Shown: positions 1-9,168 of the stretch, in pieces
Position numbering within the stretch: the first letter of the stretch is position 1
How the letters are laid out: each line of letters opens with the position of its first letter
Assembly: GCF_044755465.1 (NCBI RefSeq)
Contig: NZ_JBIVRB010000002.1
Span: 372,001-436,000 of the forward strand
Direction of reading: 5' to 3'
Origin: Peterkaempfera sp044755465
GTDB taxonomy: Bacteria > Actinomycetota > Actinomycetes > Streptomycetales > Streptomycetaceae
Length of the DNA stretch: 64,000 nucleotides
Notes under the pieces: generated by a model
What the model was told of the DNA's origin: nothing
Database searches by the model: none
What the model saw: the letters and a program-made list of their open reading frames with translations, nothing else
Position numbers and translations under genes: made by a program

Positions 1-1
1 C

Positions 2-3000
2 GCCCGGACGGGCCTCGGGGTCAAGCCCGCCCGTGCCGCCGCCGACGCCGCGCGCAACCCGGCGGCCGTCGCCTCCGGCAAGGCGGCGGGGCTGGAGTCT
101 AGGCTTGCCGACCAGGGCGCGGCCGACGTACGGCTGGTCGGTGAGCAGAGCGGCGGCCACACCGCCCGCTCCGGCCCGGGTGCCAACCGCCCGGAGGCGC
201 TGTTCGCTGAGGCGATGACGCTGCCGGCCGCCGAGCTGCCCGCCCGGATCGCGGAGATCACCGACCTGCTGTCCAACAACTCCTCCAACCTGCGGTTCGG
301 GGACGACAAGATCAACCAGTGGATTCAGAACTTCCTCGATCCGCAGGTCACCAGGGACCCCGACCTGCTCACTGGGGTCTCCCACGGGCAGCTGCCGCCC
401 GAGGCGCTGTACACCCCGCACACCCAGGACGTGCTGCGCGGCGTCGGCGTGCTGGAGGCGGCGGGCCTGGTCCCGCCGGGGCTGGCCGAGATGATGGCCC
501 CCAAGACCGAGGCCGAGTTGGACGGTCGGGGTGCGAGCGAGAGCGCCAACCGGCTCCAGGTGCCCGGCCCCGGGGAGGGCCGCATCCCGGTGTCGTCCTC
601 CGGGGACCTCACCCAGCGGCCCGGCACCGTCCGGCTGGGCGATGCTCAGGTACGCGTCGAAGAGGGCGCGATGGGCCGTACGCCGGAGCCGGCAACCCCG
701 GACGGCGACCCGATGGACGTCGACAGCCAGCCGCCCTCCCGGCCGCAGACACCCGACCCTCAGGCGCCCGACCCGCACGCCCCCGGCCCCCGGATGCCCG
801 CCCCCCAGGCGCCCGGCCCGCACACCCCCGACCCGCACCGGGGCTCGCAGGGCGAGCCGATGGAGCTGGACGGGCCGCCCACCGCCGAGCCCGCCCCGGC
901 CGGCGGCGGGCTGAAGCGGCAGGCCCCGGACGATGAGCCGGGCGGCTCCCAGCAGCCCGGACCGTCCGCACCCAAGCGCTCCCGCGCCGACGACGCCGAC
1001 GTATCGCCCCCGCCGCCGCCCCCGCTGCCCCCGGTCAGGGAGCACCGTCCGGCCGCCCCGCAGGTGTCGCCCCCGCCGCCCGTCGAGGCGACCCGGTCCG
1101 GCAGCACCCCGCCCACCCGTCAGCGCGGCCCGAAGGGCACGCCGTCCGACGCGCCGCTGCGCCTGGTGCGGACCAGGGCCGGCAAGTGGCAGGAGCTGCC
1201 CGCCAAGGGCAAGTTGGGCGGCCAGACCCCCTGGGACACCTGGAAGGAGCTGACCGGCGCCGACCGTGGCAGCACGACGGCCTCCGCCGTGGCCGAGGAG
1301 ATGTCGCAGCACGACCTGCACCACCTGGTCGACCACCTCGCGAGCACCGGCCACGCCGACCTCGCGGACAAGCTGAACACCCGCGCCGAGCAGCTGGACG
1401 CCAAGGCCCGCGCCGCCCTGGGGGAGGACCCCGCCGCCCGGAGCGACCAGGTCATCTGGACCGGGGAGGACATCCGGACCCGCTCGCAGCGGCTGGAATC
1501 CGACCTGGCCGACCTGGAGCGGGAGTACGCGGCGACCGGCGCCGCCCGCAGCGACGAGCGGCTTGCCGAACACGCCGCCCGGGTCCGCCGCTCCGCCGAC
1601 GAGCTGTCGACGGCACTGGGCGGGTACGTCAAGGACGCCGCCGCCTTCGGCGGCACCTACGCACTGCGGGATGCGCACGCCCCGCTCGCCTCCGCCGCCC
1701 GCAACCTCGCGGACACCGTCGATCGGTCGCTGAACGGCGAGGACGGGCAGTCGGGGCCCGGCAAGCCGGTCAGCCCGGACACCCTGCGGTCGCTGGGCGA
1801 CGCGGCCCGGCAGTTCCGGGGCCGCAAGGCGTACGCCGAAGTACCGGCGGGCGAGCAGTGGAAGAGCGTGATCCCGGACCTCGACAGCCTCACCCCCGAG
1901 CAGCGCACCTCCTTCGTCCGCGACCTCTCCCGCCGCAATGTGGACAACCTCCGCACCGACACCCGTGACCTGCTGGCGCAGCCGGAGTTCCGGTCGCTGT
2001 ACGAGCGGCTGCTTGACCTCCCGTACCGCCTCAAGCACGCCACACCGGCCTACCACGCCATCGCCAACAGCGGCGTGATGTCGTCGCAGGGCGACCTGGC
2101 GCGGCGTGGAGCGCGCTTCCTGGCGTCGGGCAAGAGCAGCGCCAGCAACACCTCCAGCCTGGGCAACGACGACTTCGTGTTCTTCCGGGTGGAGGCCAAC
2201 GACAAGCCGATGCAGACCCGCTACGGGCCGACGACCATCATCTTCGGCATCGAGGAGCTGGAGCGGCTCGGCGGCTGGGTCTCCCTCCACGACCAACTGC
2301 ACCCGCTGGACCGCCCCACCATGCAGGCGCTGCGTCAGCCGGGGGAGGAGGAGCCGGTACGGACCGCCGCCTACGCCCCCGGTACCGGCGGGGCGGGCTC
2401 CCGTTCCCGGTGGACCCACACCTATCCCGGGGTGACCGGCGAGGCGCGTACCCACGAGGTCTCCTTCGAGCAGGAGGTGTTCCACGGCGCTGACGTCCGG
2501 GAGGGCATCGCGCTCTCGGTGGTACGCGAAGTGGCCCGGATCGGCGGCGACTTCCAGCAGCGGGCGCTGCGCCAGCACGACGCCGACGCCCTCTCCGACC
2601 TGGTGTCCAGCCTGTACCGGCCGGAGGCGAAGTTCGGCTCGGGACTGCCCGTCGACCTGTCCCCGGAGGGCGGCACCCCCACGGGCTGGCCCCGGCCGAA
2701 GGCCGTCGTCAACCCGGACGGCGACGGACGGTACCGCCCCGACGGGACCGTCGACCCCGCCGCGCTGGCCGCCTCCAAGGAGTCGGACCTGGCGGACGAC
2801 CGGCGCCGCCAGGCCGACAACGCCGAGGAGATCCACCGGAAGATCCTGGAGGGCATCCCGCCGACCGCCACCCCCGCCGAACGGGCCAAGCGGGAGGCCG
2901 ACGCACTGACCCATCGCCGCAGGGCGGAGGGCTTCCTCAAGCCCGCCCTGAAGTCCGCGACCGCCGCCCGGGAACTCACCGAGCGCTTCCAGCAGGGCGC

Positions 3001-3781
3001 CACCGGCGACCGCCAGGCACTCGCGGCACACCTGCTGGAGGAACGCCGCCGCAGCGAGAGCGAACTCCAGCAGCGCCTCACGCACCTTCAGCAGTCCCTG
3101 CGCGCCCCGGCGAACCCCACGGCGGACCCGAGCCCCAGCACCGGCCTCGACTCCGCACCCGCCCAGTCCGGGGCCGCGCCGCAGGACACCGAACCGGGCG
3201 CCGCCCGCCCGCTGGACGCACCGGCCGACCCGGCCGGCTGGGCGCACCGCCGGATCGAGGCACCCTCCGTCGGCCTGCGCGGCGACCGCCCCGGTACGGG
3301 GACCGGCGGCCCGACGCTGGTCCGCGCGGCGGTCCGCCGTCTCCAGGCCGACGACGGCCGCTGGGTCCGCGACTTCACCGTGACGCTCCCCTTCGAACTG
3401 GCCCCGGGCCTCACCCCCGCGCGGCTGGCCGAGCTGCGGGCCAGGGTGCAGAGCGCCCTGGACGGGCAGGTCAACGCCGGCTACGCCCTGCCGCGCTCCG
3501 GGGACCAACTGCATGTCACCGTACGGATGGTGCACGCCGAGGGCCACGCGGAACGCATCACCCTCACCGCGACGGCCGAGACGGCCACCCCCGGGGCCGC
3601 CGACCAGCGCCACTGGGACCTCGCCCACGACGACGCGGCGCTGACCCACCAGACGCTGCGCTACCTCGGCCTGCCCGACGGCACCACGACCGCCCCGCTC
3701 ACGACAGCCCATCTCGCCGCCATCGAGGACACCTGCGACTCCGGCACCACACTGCGCCACCATCCCCTCCCCTCTCAGTAA
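2..3781 (+). CDS. Very large low-complexity protein, 3' portion (5' end outside window)
   Basis: The frame is open from the left edge, so this is the C-terminal 1259 residues of a longer protein; the ATG at 215 is only the first internal Met. In numbering from that Met, residues about 155-310 are Pro-rich (repeated APGP and PDP units, two PMDVD/PMELD motifs and a KR-x18-KRSR basic pair near 234-257). Residues about 340-480 look helical. Residues about 640-780 contain a folded block with WVSLHDQLHP and EVFHGADVREGIALSVVREV. Residues about 850-1010 are charged and helical. The last 120 residues resemble the C-terminal zincin-like domain of giant Streptomyces polymorphic-toxin-like proteins, but the HExxH position reads HQTLR (H1145). 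Function unknown; a secreted or injected toxin-like scaffold is a guess from architecture. Confidence 0.75.
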   Translation, partial: ARTGLGVKPARAAADAARNPAAVASGKAAGLESRLADQGAADVRLVGEQSGGHTARSGPGANRPEALFAEAMTLPAAELPARIAEITDLLSNNSSNLRFGDDKINQWIQNFLDPQVTRDPDLLTGVSHGQLPPEALYTPHTQDVLRGVGVLEAAGLVPPGLAEMMAPKTEAELDGRGASESANRLQVPGPGEGRIPVSSSGDLTQRPGTVRLGDAQVRVEEGAMGRTPEPATPDGDPMDVDSQPPSRPQTPDPQAPDPHAPGPRMPAPQAPGPHTPDPHRGSQGEPMELDGPPTAEPAPAGGGLKRQAPDDEPGGSQQPGPSAPKRSRADDADVSPPPPPPLPPVREHRPAAPQVSPPPPVEATRSGSTPPTRQRGPKGTPSDAPLRLVRTRAGKWQELPAKGKLGGQTPWDTWKELTGADRGSTTASAVAEEMSQHDLHHLVDHLASTGHADLADKLNTRAEQLDAKARAALGEDPAARSDQVIWTGEDIRTRSQRLESDLADLEREYAATGAARSDERLAEHAARVRRSADELSTALGGYVKDAAAFGGTYALRDAHAPLASAARNLADTVDRSLNGEDGQSGPGKPVSPDTLRSLGDAARQFRGRKAYAEVPAGEQWKSVIPDLDSLTPEQRTSFVRDLSRRNVDNLRTDTRDLLAQPEFRSLYERLLDLPYRLKHATPAYHAIANSGVMSSQGDLARRGARFLASGKSSASNTSSLGNDDFVFFRVEANDKPMQTRYGPTTIIFGIEELERLGGWVSLHDQLHPLDRPTMQALRQPGEEEPVRTAAYAPGTGGAGSRSRWTHTYPGVTGEARTHEVSFEQEVFHGADVREGIALSVVREVARIGGDFQQRALRQHDADALSDLVSSLYRPEAKFGSGLPVDLSPEGGTPTGWPRPKAVVNPDGDGRYRPDGTVDPAALAASKESDLADDRRRQADNAEEIHRKILEGIPPTATPAERAKREADALTHRRRAEGFLKPALKSATAARELTERFQQGATGDRQALAAHLLEERRRSESELQQRLTHLQQSLRAPANPTADPSPSTGLDSAPAQSGAAPQDTEPGAARPLDAPADPAGWAHRRIEAPSVGLRGDRPGTGTGGPTLVRAAVRRLQADDGRWVRDFTVTLPFELAPGLTPARLAELRARVQSALDGQVNAGYALPRSGDQLHVTVRMVHAEGHAERITLTATAETATPGAADQRHWDLAHDDAALTHQTLRYLGLPDGTTTAPLTTAHLAAIEDTCDSGTTLRHHPLPSQ

Positions 3782-3838
3782 CCAGACCCGGGGGACACGG
3801 GCCGGGATCTCCTCCGGCCCGCACCCCCGGGCCTGCGG

Positions 3839-4831
3839 TCAGGTGAGCCGGCCTCGGATGCGCCAGAAGCAGAGGGCTGTCAGCGCGGCGGCGGCTGCGG
3901 TGAAGATCCCGGACTCGTACCACTGGAAGCTCCAGTAGCGGTCGGCGGGCTGCTCCGTCACCTCCACATGCAGGTCCGCCTTGGCCAGGCAGGCGAGCAT
4001 CGCGGACTGCACCGAGTTGTCGATGCAGTCGGCGTACATGGCGCTGTGGCCCACGTCCCGCCCGGCGGAGTCCAGCATCGGGCTGGTCGACACCACCCAG
4101 TCTCCGCTGGGCACCTTCAGCCCGCCGATTGCCCCGTACTGCCCGAGGAAGTCCAGCGTGCCGAGCGCCGCCGGGGTGAGCCGCACCGAGGAGCTGACCG
4201 GCGCGACGATGCCCGGCCGGACCAGGGCGGGCATCATGATCTGGACGACGGCGAACACCACCAGGGTCAGCGCCATGGCCGGCAGCGTACGGCGGACGAA
4301 CAGCCCCAGCGCCACCGCGAGGACGAAGGCGAAGGCGGCATACGCGACCGGCGCGATGTTGCGCGCACCGAACAGCATCGGCGTGAACCGGTCCGCCTGG
4401 ACCTGGTCGAACGGGCTCGCCGCCCAGGTGAGCAGCAGGCTGAGCACGCCGGTCACGGCCATGGCGCCCAGGCCCACCAGCCCCAGCTTGGCCGCCAGCC
4501 ACCGCCGGCGGGTCACGCTCTGGTTCCACACCAGGCGGTGGGTGCCGAGCTCCAGCTCGCGGGTGATCAGCGGGGCGCCCCAGAACATGCCGATGATGCC
4601 CGGCACGATGATCAGAAGATACCCGAGCAGGGTGACCGGAAGGTGGTACTGGCTGGTGAAGGAGGCCAGCAGGCTCGGGCAGTTGCCATGGCTGCGGCAC
4701 TGGGCGAGCACCCGGTCGTGCTCGCGGTGGATCTGCACCCCGAGCGTCACCAGATAGCTCCCGAGCAGCAGCACGGCGGCCAGCGCGGCCAGCGCCTGGG
4801 TACGGAACTGGCGCCAGGTCAGCCAGATCAT
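3839..4831 (-). CDS. ABC-2 type transporter permease
   Basis: This 330-residue membrane protein is the permease half of an exporter. It begins MIWLTWRQFRTQ, typical of actinobacterial ABC-2 permeases, and shows about six hydrophobic segments (near residues 15-35, 72-95, 118-142, 165-190, 198-215 and 305-322). A large extracytoplasmic loop with two or more Cys lies before the last segment. The ATG at 4831 was chosen because its ATGA overlaps the stop of the upstream ATPase, implying translational coupling. Substrate unknown. The divergent two-component system next door suggests control by a cell-envelope or antibiotic stress signal, which is inference. Confidence 0.85.
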   Translation of the reverse strand: MIWLTWRQFRTQALAALAAVLLLGSYLVTLGVQIHREHDRVLAQCRSHGNCPSLLASFTSQYHLPVTLLGYLLIIVPGIIGMFWGAPLITRELELGTHRLVWNQSVTRRRWLAAKLGLVGLGAMAVTGVLSLLLTWAASPFDQVQADRFTPMLFGARNIAPVAYAAFAFVLAVALGLFVRRTLPAMALTLVVFAVVQIMMPALVRPGIVAPVSSSVRLTPAALGTLDFLGQYGAIGGLKVPSGDWVVSTSPMLDSAGRDVGHSAMYADCIDNSVQSAMLACLAKADLHVEVTEQPADRYWSFQWYESGIFTAAAAALTALCFWRIRGRLT

Positions 4832-5727
4832 CGCGGCACCTCCGAGCGGGTCGAGGTGGGACGGGCGGCCGGACCGCCCGCCCGGGACATATAGGCCAGC
4901 ACCAGCTCCTCCAACCCGACCTCCTCGACCAGCAGGCCGACCGGCGGCAGCGGCCGGTCGGCGCGCACCACCAGACTGCTGCCGTCCGGGGTGCGCTCCG
5001 TCTGGATGACCTCGACCCCCGGCGGCAGCTCGGCCAGATCGCCACGACCGCCGGTGAACCGGCGGTGGCCGGCCAGCAGGTCCCGCACCGGACCGGCGAC
5101 CTGCACGCGGGAGTCGGACAGCACGACCAGGTAGTCGCAGACCCGCTCCACATCGGCGATCAGATGGGAGGAGAGGATGGCGCCGGCGCCGAGATCGGCG
5201 ACGGACTCCATCAGGTTCTCCAGGAACCCGCGCCTGGCCAGCGGGTCGAGCGCGGCGGCGGGCTCGTCGAAGATCAGCAGCTCCGGCCGCTTGGCGGTGG
5301 CGAGGGTCAGGGCGAGCTGGGCCCGCTGACCGCCGGAGAGCCGGCCCGCCTTCTGCGCCGGGTCCAGCCCGACCTGCTCGATCCGCCGCCGAGCCAGCGC
5401 CGCGTCCCACCCCGGATTGAGCCCGGCCCCGAGCCGCAGGTGCTCCGCGACCGACAGCCCGCCGTACACCGGGGTGTCCTGGGCGACGAAGCCGACCTTC
5501 GCCAGATGCGCCGAGTCGGCGGCCGGCCGGCCACCCAGGACGCGGATGCTGCCCGAGGTCGGCGCGATCAGCCCGCAGGCCAGTTGCAGCAGCGTCGACT
5601 TGCCCGCGCCGTTGGGCCCCACCAGGCCGACCACCCGCCCCTGCGGGATGCTCAGCTCGCAGTCGGTCAGGGCATGGCGGCGGCCGTACCGCTTGCCCAG
5701 CCGGTCGGCTTCCAGTACTGGAGTCAT
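4828..5727 (-). CDS. ABC transporter ATP-binding protein
   Basis: This 299-residue cytoplasmic ATPase powers the ABC-2 permease encoded immediately downstream. Walker A is GPNGAGKST near residue 37, the signature is LSGGQRAQL near residue 130, Walker B is LLIFDEPAAALDP near residue 150, and the switch His lies in ILSSHLIADVERV. It has a C-terminal extension of about 80 residues, as in many drug or peptide exporter ATPases. The 4-bp overlap with the permease start indicates one mRNA. A small membrane protein lies 76 bp upstream, probably the first gene of the operon. Confidence 0.93.
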   Translation of the reverse strand: MTPVLEADRLGKRYGRRHALTDCELSIPQGRVVGLVGPNGAGKSTLLQLACGLIAPTSGSIRVLGGRPAADSAHLAKVGFVAQDTPVYGGLSVAEHLRLGAGLNPGWDAALARRRIEQVGLDPAQKAGRLSGGQRAQLALTLATAKRPELLIFDEPAAALDPLARRGFLENLMESVADLGAGAILSSHLIADVERVCDYLVVLSDSRVQVAGPVRDLLAGHRRFTGGRGDLAELPPGVEVIQTERTPDGSSLVVRADRPLPPVGLLVEEVGLEELVLAYMSRAGGPAARPTSTRSEVPR

Positions 5728-5803
5728 GTCTTTCCTTCGTCGGAGACCCGGTGGACCGGACCTCGGTACAGCGGTGGGAGCGGGTCGGCGCCGGGCACCG
5801 GGA

Positions 5804-5980
5804 TCACGCCGAGCCGTCGCGCCGGCGGTCGAGGAACCGGAGCAGGAAGCGGCCGACGGTGAAGAAGACGATGAAGCAGGCGAGCACCACGACGCCGCAG
5901 AGGAGGTAGAACACCGGGCTGTAGTGCACGCCCGGCGAATCCGACGCGGCGATCAGGCCGAACGCTGGTGATGTGGTCAT
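5804..5980 (-). CDS. Small single-pass membrane protein
   Basis: A 58-residue protein starting MTTSPAFGLIAA has one strong transmembrane helix (VFYLLCGVVVLACFIVFF) followed by a basic RRFLDRRRD-like tail, so the C-terminus should be cytoplasmic. I prefer the ATG at 5980 over an upstream start at 6019, because the upstream one would run into the inverted repeat at 6019-6059. It leads the operon for the ABC exporter and may be an accessory or regulatory subunit. I do not recognise the family. Confidence 0.55.
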   Translation of the reverse strand: MTTSPAFGLIAASDSPGVHYSPVFYLLCGVVVLACFIVFFTVGRFLLRFLDRRRDGSA

Positions 5981-6018
5981 GGGTTCAGCCTGCGGCGCAC
6001 GGCCGGACCCGACATCCA

Positions 6019-6059
6019 CCGAAAGTACGGGCGGGCCGCGACGCGGATCGTACTTTCGG
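6019..6059. promoter_or_regulatory. Inverted repeat between exporter operon and two-component operon
   Basis: Two perfect 11-bp arms, CCGAAAGTACG (6019-6029) and CGTACTTTCGG (6049-6059), are separated by 19 bp, putting their centres 30 bp (about three helical turns) apart. The dyad sits in the 120-bp divergent gap between the exporter operon and the kinase gene. The spacing suits cooperative binding of a NarL/DesR-type regulator dimer, so it is a good candidate operator for the response regulator at 7249. Confidence 0.6.
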
Positions 6060-6100
6060 CCACTCCTGCCGCACCGGGGCGGTCACGTAGCCTGGTCCGC

Positions 6101-7252
6101 GTGAGCGTGAACACGGCGGATCGGCCGAACACACGGCTGTGGACAGTGGCCAACCTGGCGCTTGCCCTGGTCCTCGCCCTGGTCCTCGCCTTCTTCTCCT
6201 GGCGGATCGCCCGCGACGGCCGCGAGTGGGCGTTCGACTGCTGCGTCGGCCTGGCGGTCAGCGCGGCCGCCCTGCTCCGCGCCCGGCACCGGGTGTGGGC
6301 GGCGGTCGCCGGCATCGCGGTCGCCGCAGGTGCGGGCCTGGTCGCCAGGCTCGCGGAGCTGCCCCGCGAGCCCGGCGCGGCCGCGACCCTCGCGCTGCTC
6401 GTGCTCGGCGGCAGCGCGATCAGGACGCTGCCCCTGCGCGCGGCGGCCGGGATCACAGCGGGCGGCATCGCGGCCATGGCCGTGGACTGGCTGACCATCG
6501 AACCGGGGTCCGGGGCCTGGCACGGCCCGTTCCAACTCGCGATGCTCGGCTGGACCGTCGCGCTGACCACCGGGTGCGGGCTGCGGTTTCTCGACTACCG
6601 CCGCCACGCCGCCGCCGAGGCGGTGCGGCGCGAGGAACGGCTGCTGCTCGCCCGCGAACTGCACGACATCGTCGCCCACCACGTCACCGGCATAGTGCTC
6701 CAGGCGCAGGCCGCCCGGATCGTCAGCCGCAAGGACCCGCAGGCGCTGGACGGCACCCTCACCGGCATCGAGCAGGCAGGCACCGACGCGCTCGCCGCGA
6801 TGCGCCGGGTGGTCGGCCTGCTGCGGGACACCGAGGACGGGCCCGGGATCACACCGGGGCCGGAGCGGCTCACCGAACTCGTCCGCCGCTTCGAGGGGCA
6901 CGGCCCCGCCGTCCGCCTCAATCTGCCCGCCGACGCGGCGCCCTGGCCGTCGGAGGTCACCAGCACCGTCTACCGGATCGTGCAGGAGTCACTGACCAAC
7001 ATCGCCCGACACGCCCCGCATGCCCGGCTGGCCACCGTCGACGTGGACCGCGACCCGCTCGGCATCACCGTGGCGATCACCGACGACGCCGCACCCGGCG
7101 CGGCCCGCCACCTGCACCGAGGGGGCTTCGGCCTGATCGGGATGCGCGAGCGGGTCGAGGCGCTCGGCGGGACACTGCGGGTCGGCCCACGCCCCGACAC
7201 CGGCTGGTCCGTCCTTGCCACCCTGCCCGTCGCGGCGGGGGAGCACCGGTGA
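6101..7252 (+). CDS. Sensor histidine kinase (NarL/DesK type)
   Basis: This 383-residue kinase has about five hydrophobic segments in residues 15-165 and no large extracellular domain, so it probably senses a signal in or near the membrane. The HisKA_3 box is RELHDIVAHHVTG (near residue 190), with the phosphorylated His in ELHD. The HATPase block includes VQESLTNIARHAP and the late G box GGFGLIGMRERV. It starts at GTG 6101. Its stop overlaps the response regulator start (GTGA). Divergence from an ABC exporter operon suggests the pair controls that exporter. Confidence 0.93.
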   Translation: MSVNTADRPNTRLWTVANLALALVLALVLAFFSWRIARDGREWAFDCCVGLAVSAAALLRARHRVWAAVAGIAVAAGAGLVARLAELPREPGAAATLALLVLGGSAIRTLPLRAAAGITAGGIAAMAVDWLTIEPGSGAWHGPFQLAMLGWTVALTTGCGLRFLDYRRHAAAEAVRREERLLLARELHDIVAHHVTGIVLQAQAARIVSRKDPQALDGTLTGIEQAGTDALAAMRRVVGLLRDTEDGPGITPGPERLTELVRRFEGHGPAVRLNLPADAAPWPSEVTSTVYRIVQESLTNIARHAPHARLATVDVDRDPLGITVAITDDAAPGAARHLHRGGFGLIGMRERVEALGGTLRVGPRPDTGWSVLATLPVAAGEHR

Positions 7253-7905
7253 CCATCAGGGTCCTGATCGCCGACGACCAGGCGATCGTCCGCAGCGGAC
7301 TGCGCCTCATCCTGGAGGACCAGCCCGACATCACCGTGGTCGCCGAGGCGGCCGATGGCGCCGAGGCCATCGAGGCCGCCCGCCGGTTGCGCCCCGATGT
7401 GTGCCTGGTCGACATCCGGATGCCCCGCCTGGACGGCATCGAGGTCACCCGCGCCCTGGCCGGCCCCGGCGTCGCCCATGCGCTGCGGGTGGTCATCGTC
7501 ACCACCTTCGACCTGGACGAGTACGTCTACGGCGCGCTGCGCTCCGGGGCGGTCGGCTTCATCCTCAAGGACGCGGGCCCCACCCTGCTGGTCGAGGCGG
7601 TACGGGCCGCGAGCACCGGCGAGGCGCTGATCTCCCCGTCGGTCACCGTCCGGCTCCTCCGACACCTGGCACCGGCCAAGCCGTCGAAGGCGTCCCGCCC
7701 GGCCAAGCCGCTCTCCGAGCGGGAACTCGAGGTCATCAGGGCCATCGCCCGGGGCCGCACCAACCAGGAGATCGCCGCCGAACTCTTCATCTCCCTCAGC
7801 ACGGTCAAGAGCCACCTGGCCAGCGCCCAGGCCAAGCTCGGCGCCCGCAACCGGGTCGAAATCGCCGCCTGGGCCTGGGAGAGCCGCCTCATCCACTCCG
7901 CCTAG
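7249..7905 (+). CDS. Response regulator, NarL/LuxR family
   Basis: This 218-residue regulator has a receiver domain (acidic pair DD9-10, phospho-acceptor D55 in LVDIRMPRLDG, conserved K in ILKDAG) and a C-terminal LuxR-type helix-turn-helix (LSERELEVIRAIARGRTNQEIAAELFISLSTVKSHL). The GTG at 7249 overlaps the kinase stop, so the pair is co-translated. It is the likely ligand of the 11-bp inverted repeat at 6019-6059. Its 3' end overlaps the convergent LacI gene by 17 bp. Confidence 0.93.
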   Translation: MTIRVLIADDQAIVRSGLRLILEDQPDITVVAEAADGAEAIEAARRLRPDVCLVDIRMPRLDGIEVTRALAGPGVAHALRVVIVTTFDLDEYVYGALRSGAVGFILKDAGPTLLVEAVRAASTGEALISPSVTVRLLRHLAPAKPSKASRPAKPLSERELEVIRAIARGRTNQEIAAELFISLSTVKSHLASAQAKLGARNRVEIAAWAWESRLIHSA

Positions 7906-8923
7906 CGGGCGGCACCGGGCCCGTCGAGCCCCGGACGATCAACTCCGTGGCAAGCTCGACGTGCAGGGTTTCGACGGCATGCCCCTCCATCAGGCGCATC
8001 AGCAGACTGACGGCCATCCTGCCCAGCTCGCCCAGCGGCTGGCGGACGGTGGTGAGCATCGGCACGGTGCTGCTGCTGAGGTAGACATCGTCGAAGCCGG
8101 CGATCGACAGCTCCTCGGGCACCCGCAGTCCACGGTCGTACGCCGCGCGCAGCGCTCCGACGGCGGCCTTGTCGTTGAAGGCGATCAGGGCGGTGGGGCG
8201 CTGGGGCAGGTCAAGCAACCGCGCGGCGGCGCTGTAACCCCAGTCGGCGGTGGGCTCGACACTGCTGCACAGTTCGGGCGACGGCAGCACCCCCACCTCG
8301 GAGAGGGCGGAGGCGTGCCCGGCCAGGCGCGACCGGCTGGCGAGCCATTCGCCGGGGCCGCCGATCATCCCGATCCGCCGGTGCCCGAGGCCCACCAGGT
8401 GCGCGGTGACGCTCCGGGCGCCGGAGAAGTGCGCGGCGGACACGGCGGCGATGTCGCGCGGCAGCGGCGTCCGGGGATCGACGACCACAAACGGGAAGTC
8501 CCGGCGGCTGAGCGTCTCCAGCGAGTGGGCCGGCTCGGGCGGGATGATCAGGATCGCGCCGCCCAACTGCGCCCGGTCGGGAAGCCCGGTGAGGACATCG
8601 GAGTCCAGCACGGCGTCACCGGCGTTGAGGATCACCTGCCGGCCGTACAGCTCCAGGGTCTCGGCCACGGCGGAGACGATGATGCCGAAGTAGTCGGTGA
8701 GCAGGTAGGGGCAGCGGACGAACACGTCGCGCCCCGGCCTGCCGGAGGTACGCCCGCGTGCCTGCGGGGCGCCGAGGCGCTCGATCGCACTCTGCACCGC
8801 CTCCCGGGTCTCGGCGCTCACGGCGGTCCGGCCGTTCATCACCCGCGAGACGGTGGCGATCGAGACCCCCGCCGCAGCGGCGATGTCCCGGACCGTCACC
8901 TTCGACGACCTCGGCCTACCCAT
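7889..8923 (-). CDS. LacI-family transcriptional regulator
   Basis: This 344-residue sugar-responsive repressor has an N-terminal LacI helix-turn-helix (VTVRDIAAAAGVSIATVSRVMNG) followed by a periplasmic-binding-protein-like effector domain ending GFDDVYLSSSTVPMLTTVRQP, a classic LacI signature. I choose ATG 8923 (MGRPRSSK), which has AAGGGTG at a good distance upstream; the GTG at 8932 has no ribosome binding site. It is divergent from the GH30 glycosidase gene and is the obvious candidate for its control. Confidence 0.9.
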   Translation of the reverse strand: MGRPRSSKVTVRDIAAAAGVSIATVSRVMNGRTAVSAETREAVQSAIERLGAPQARGRTSGRPGRDVFVRCPYLLTDYFGIIVSAVAETLELYGRQVILNAGDAVLDSDVLTGLPDRAQLGGAILIIPPEPAHSLETLSRRDFPFVVVDPRTPLPRDIAAVSAAHFSGARSVTAHLVGLGHRRIGMIGGPGEWLASRSRLAGHASALSEVGVLPSPELCSSVEPTADWGYSAAARLLDLPQRPTALIAFNDKAAVGALRAAYDRGLRVPEELSIAGFDDVYLSSSTVPMLTTVRQPLGELGRMAVSLLMRLMEGHAVETLHVELATELIVRGSTGPVPPARRSG

Positions 8924-9168
8924 TTGTTTCACCCTTTTTGTTTCATGACTTCATTGCCGAACGAGAGCGACAGGGCCATGGTTTCGGCGTTCAATCCCTT
9001 GACACTACGTCAACTAAGCCGTTTCCTATGACCGACCGAGAGAATCCCAAGAAATTGTTACATTAAGTTTCATGTGATCGGCACCGGTAGCACCGACGCC
9101 TGATGGAGCCTCGCGGACATCCGGCCCTACGACTGAGGCTCCCCTCACCCCCCGCTAGGAGCCGCACC
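8924..9168. promoter_or_regulatory. Divergent regulatory region between LacI gene and GH30 gene
   Basis: This 245-bp gap is notably AT-richer than its surroundings. It contains TTGAC-ACTAC-GTCAA at 8999-9013, a short inverted repeat that could be a -35 region or an operator half. GAAA/TTTC half-repeats flank 9045-9072. AGGAG at 9157-9161 is the ribosome binding site of the glycosidase. No -10 element can be assigned with confidence. Confidence 0.35.

Noticed and set aside
8999..9013. TTGACACTACGTCAA as a LacI operator for the GH30 gene.
   Set aside because: Arms are only 5 bp and the central CG step typical of LacI operators is off-centre, so I list it only as part of the regulatory region.
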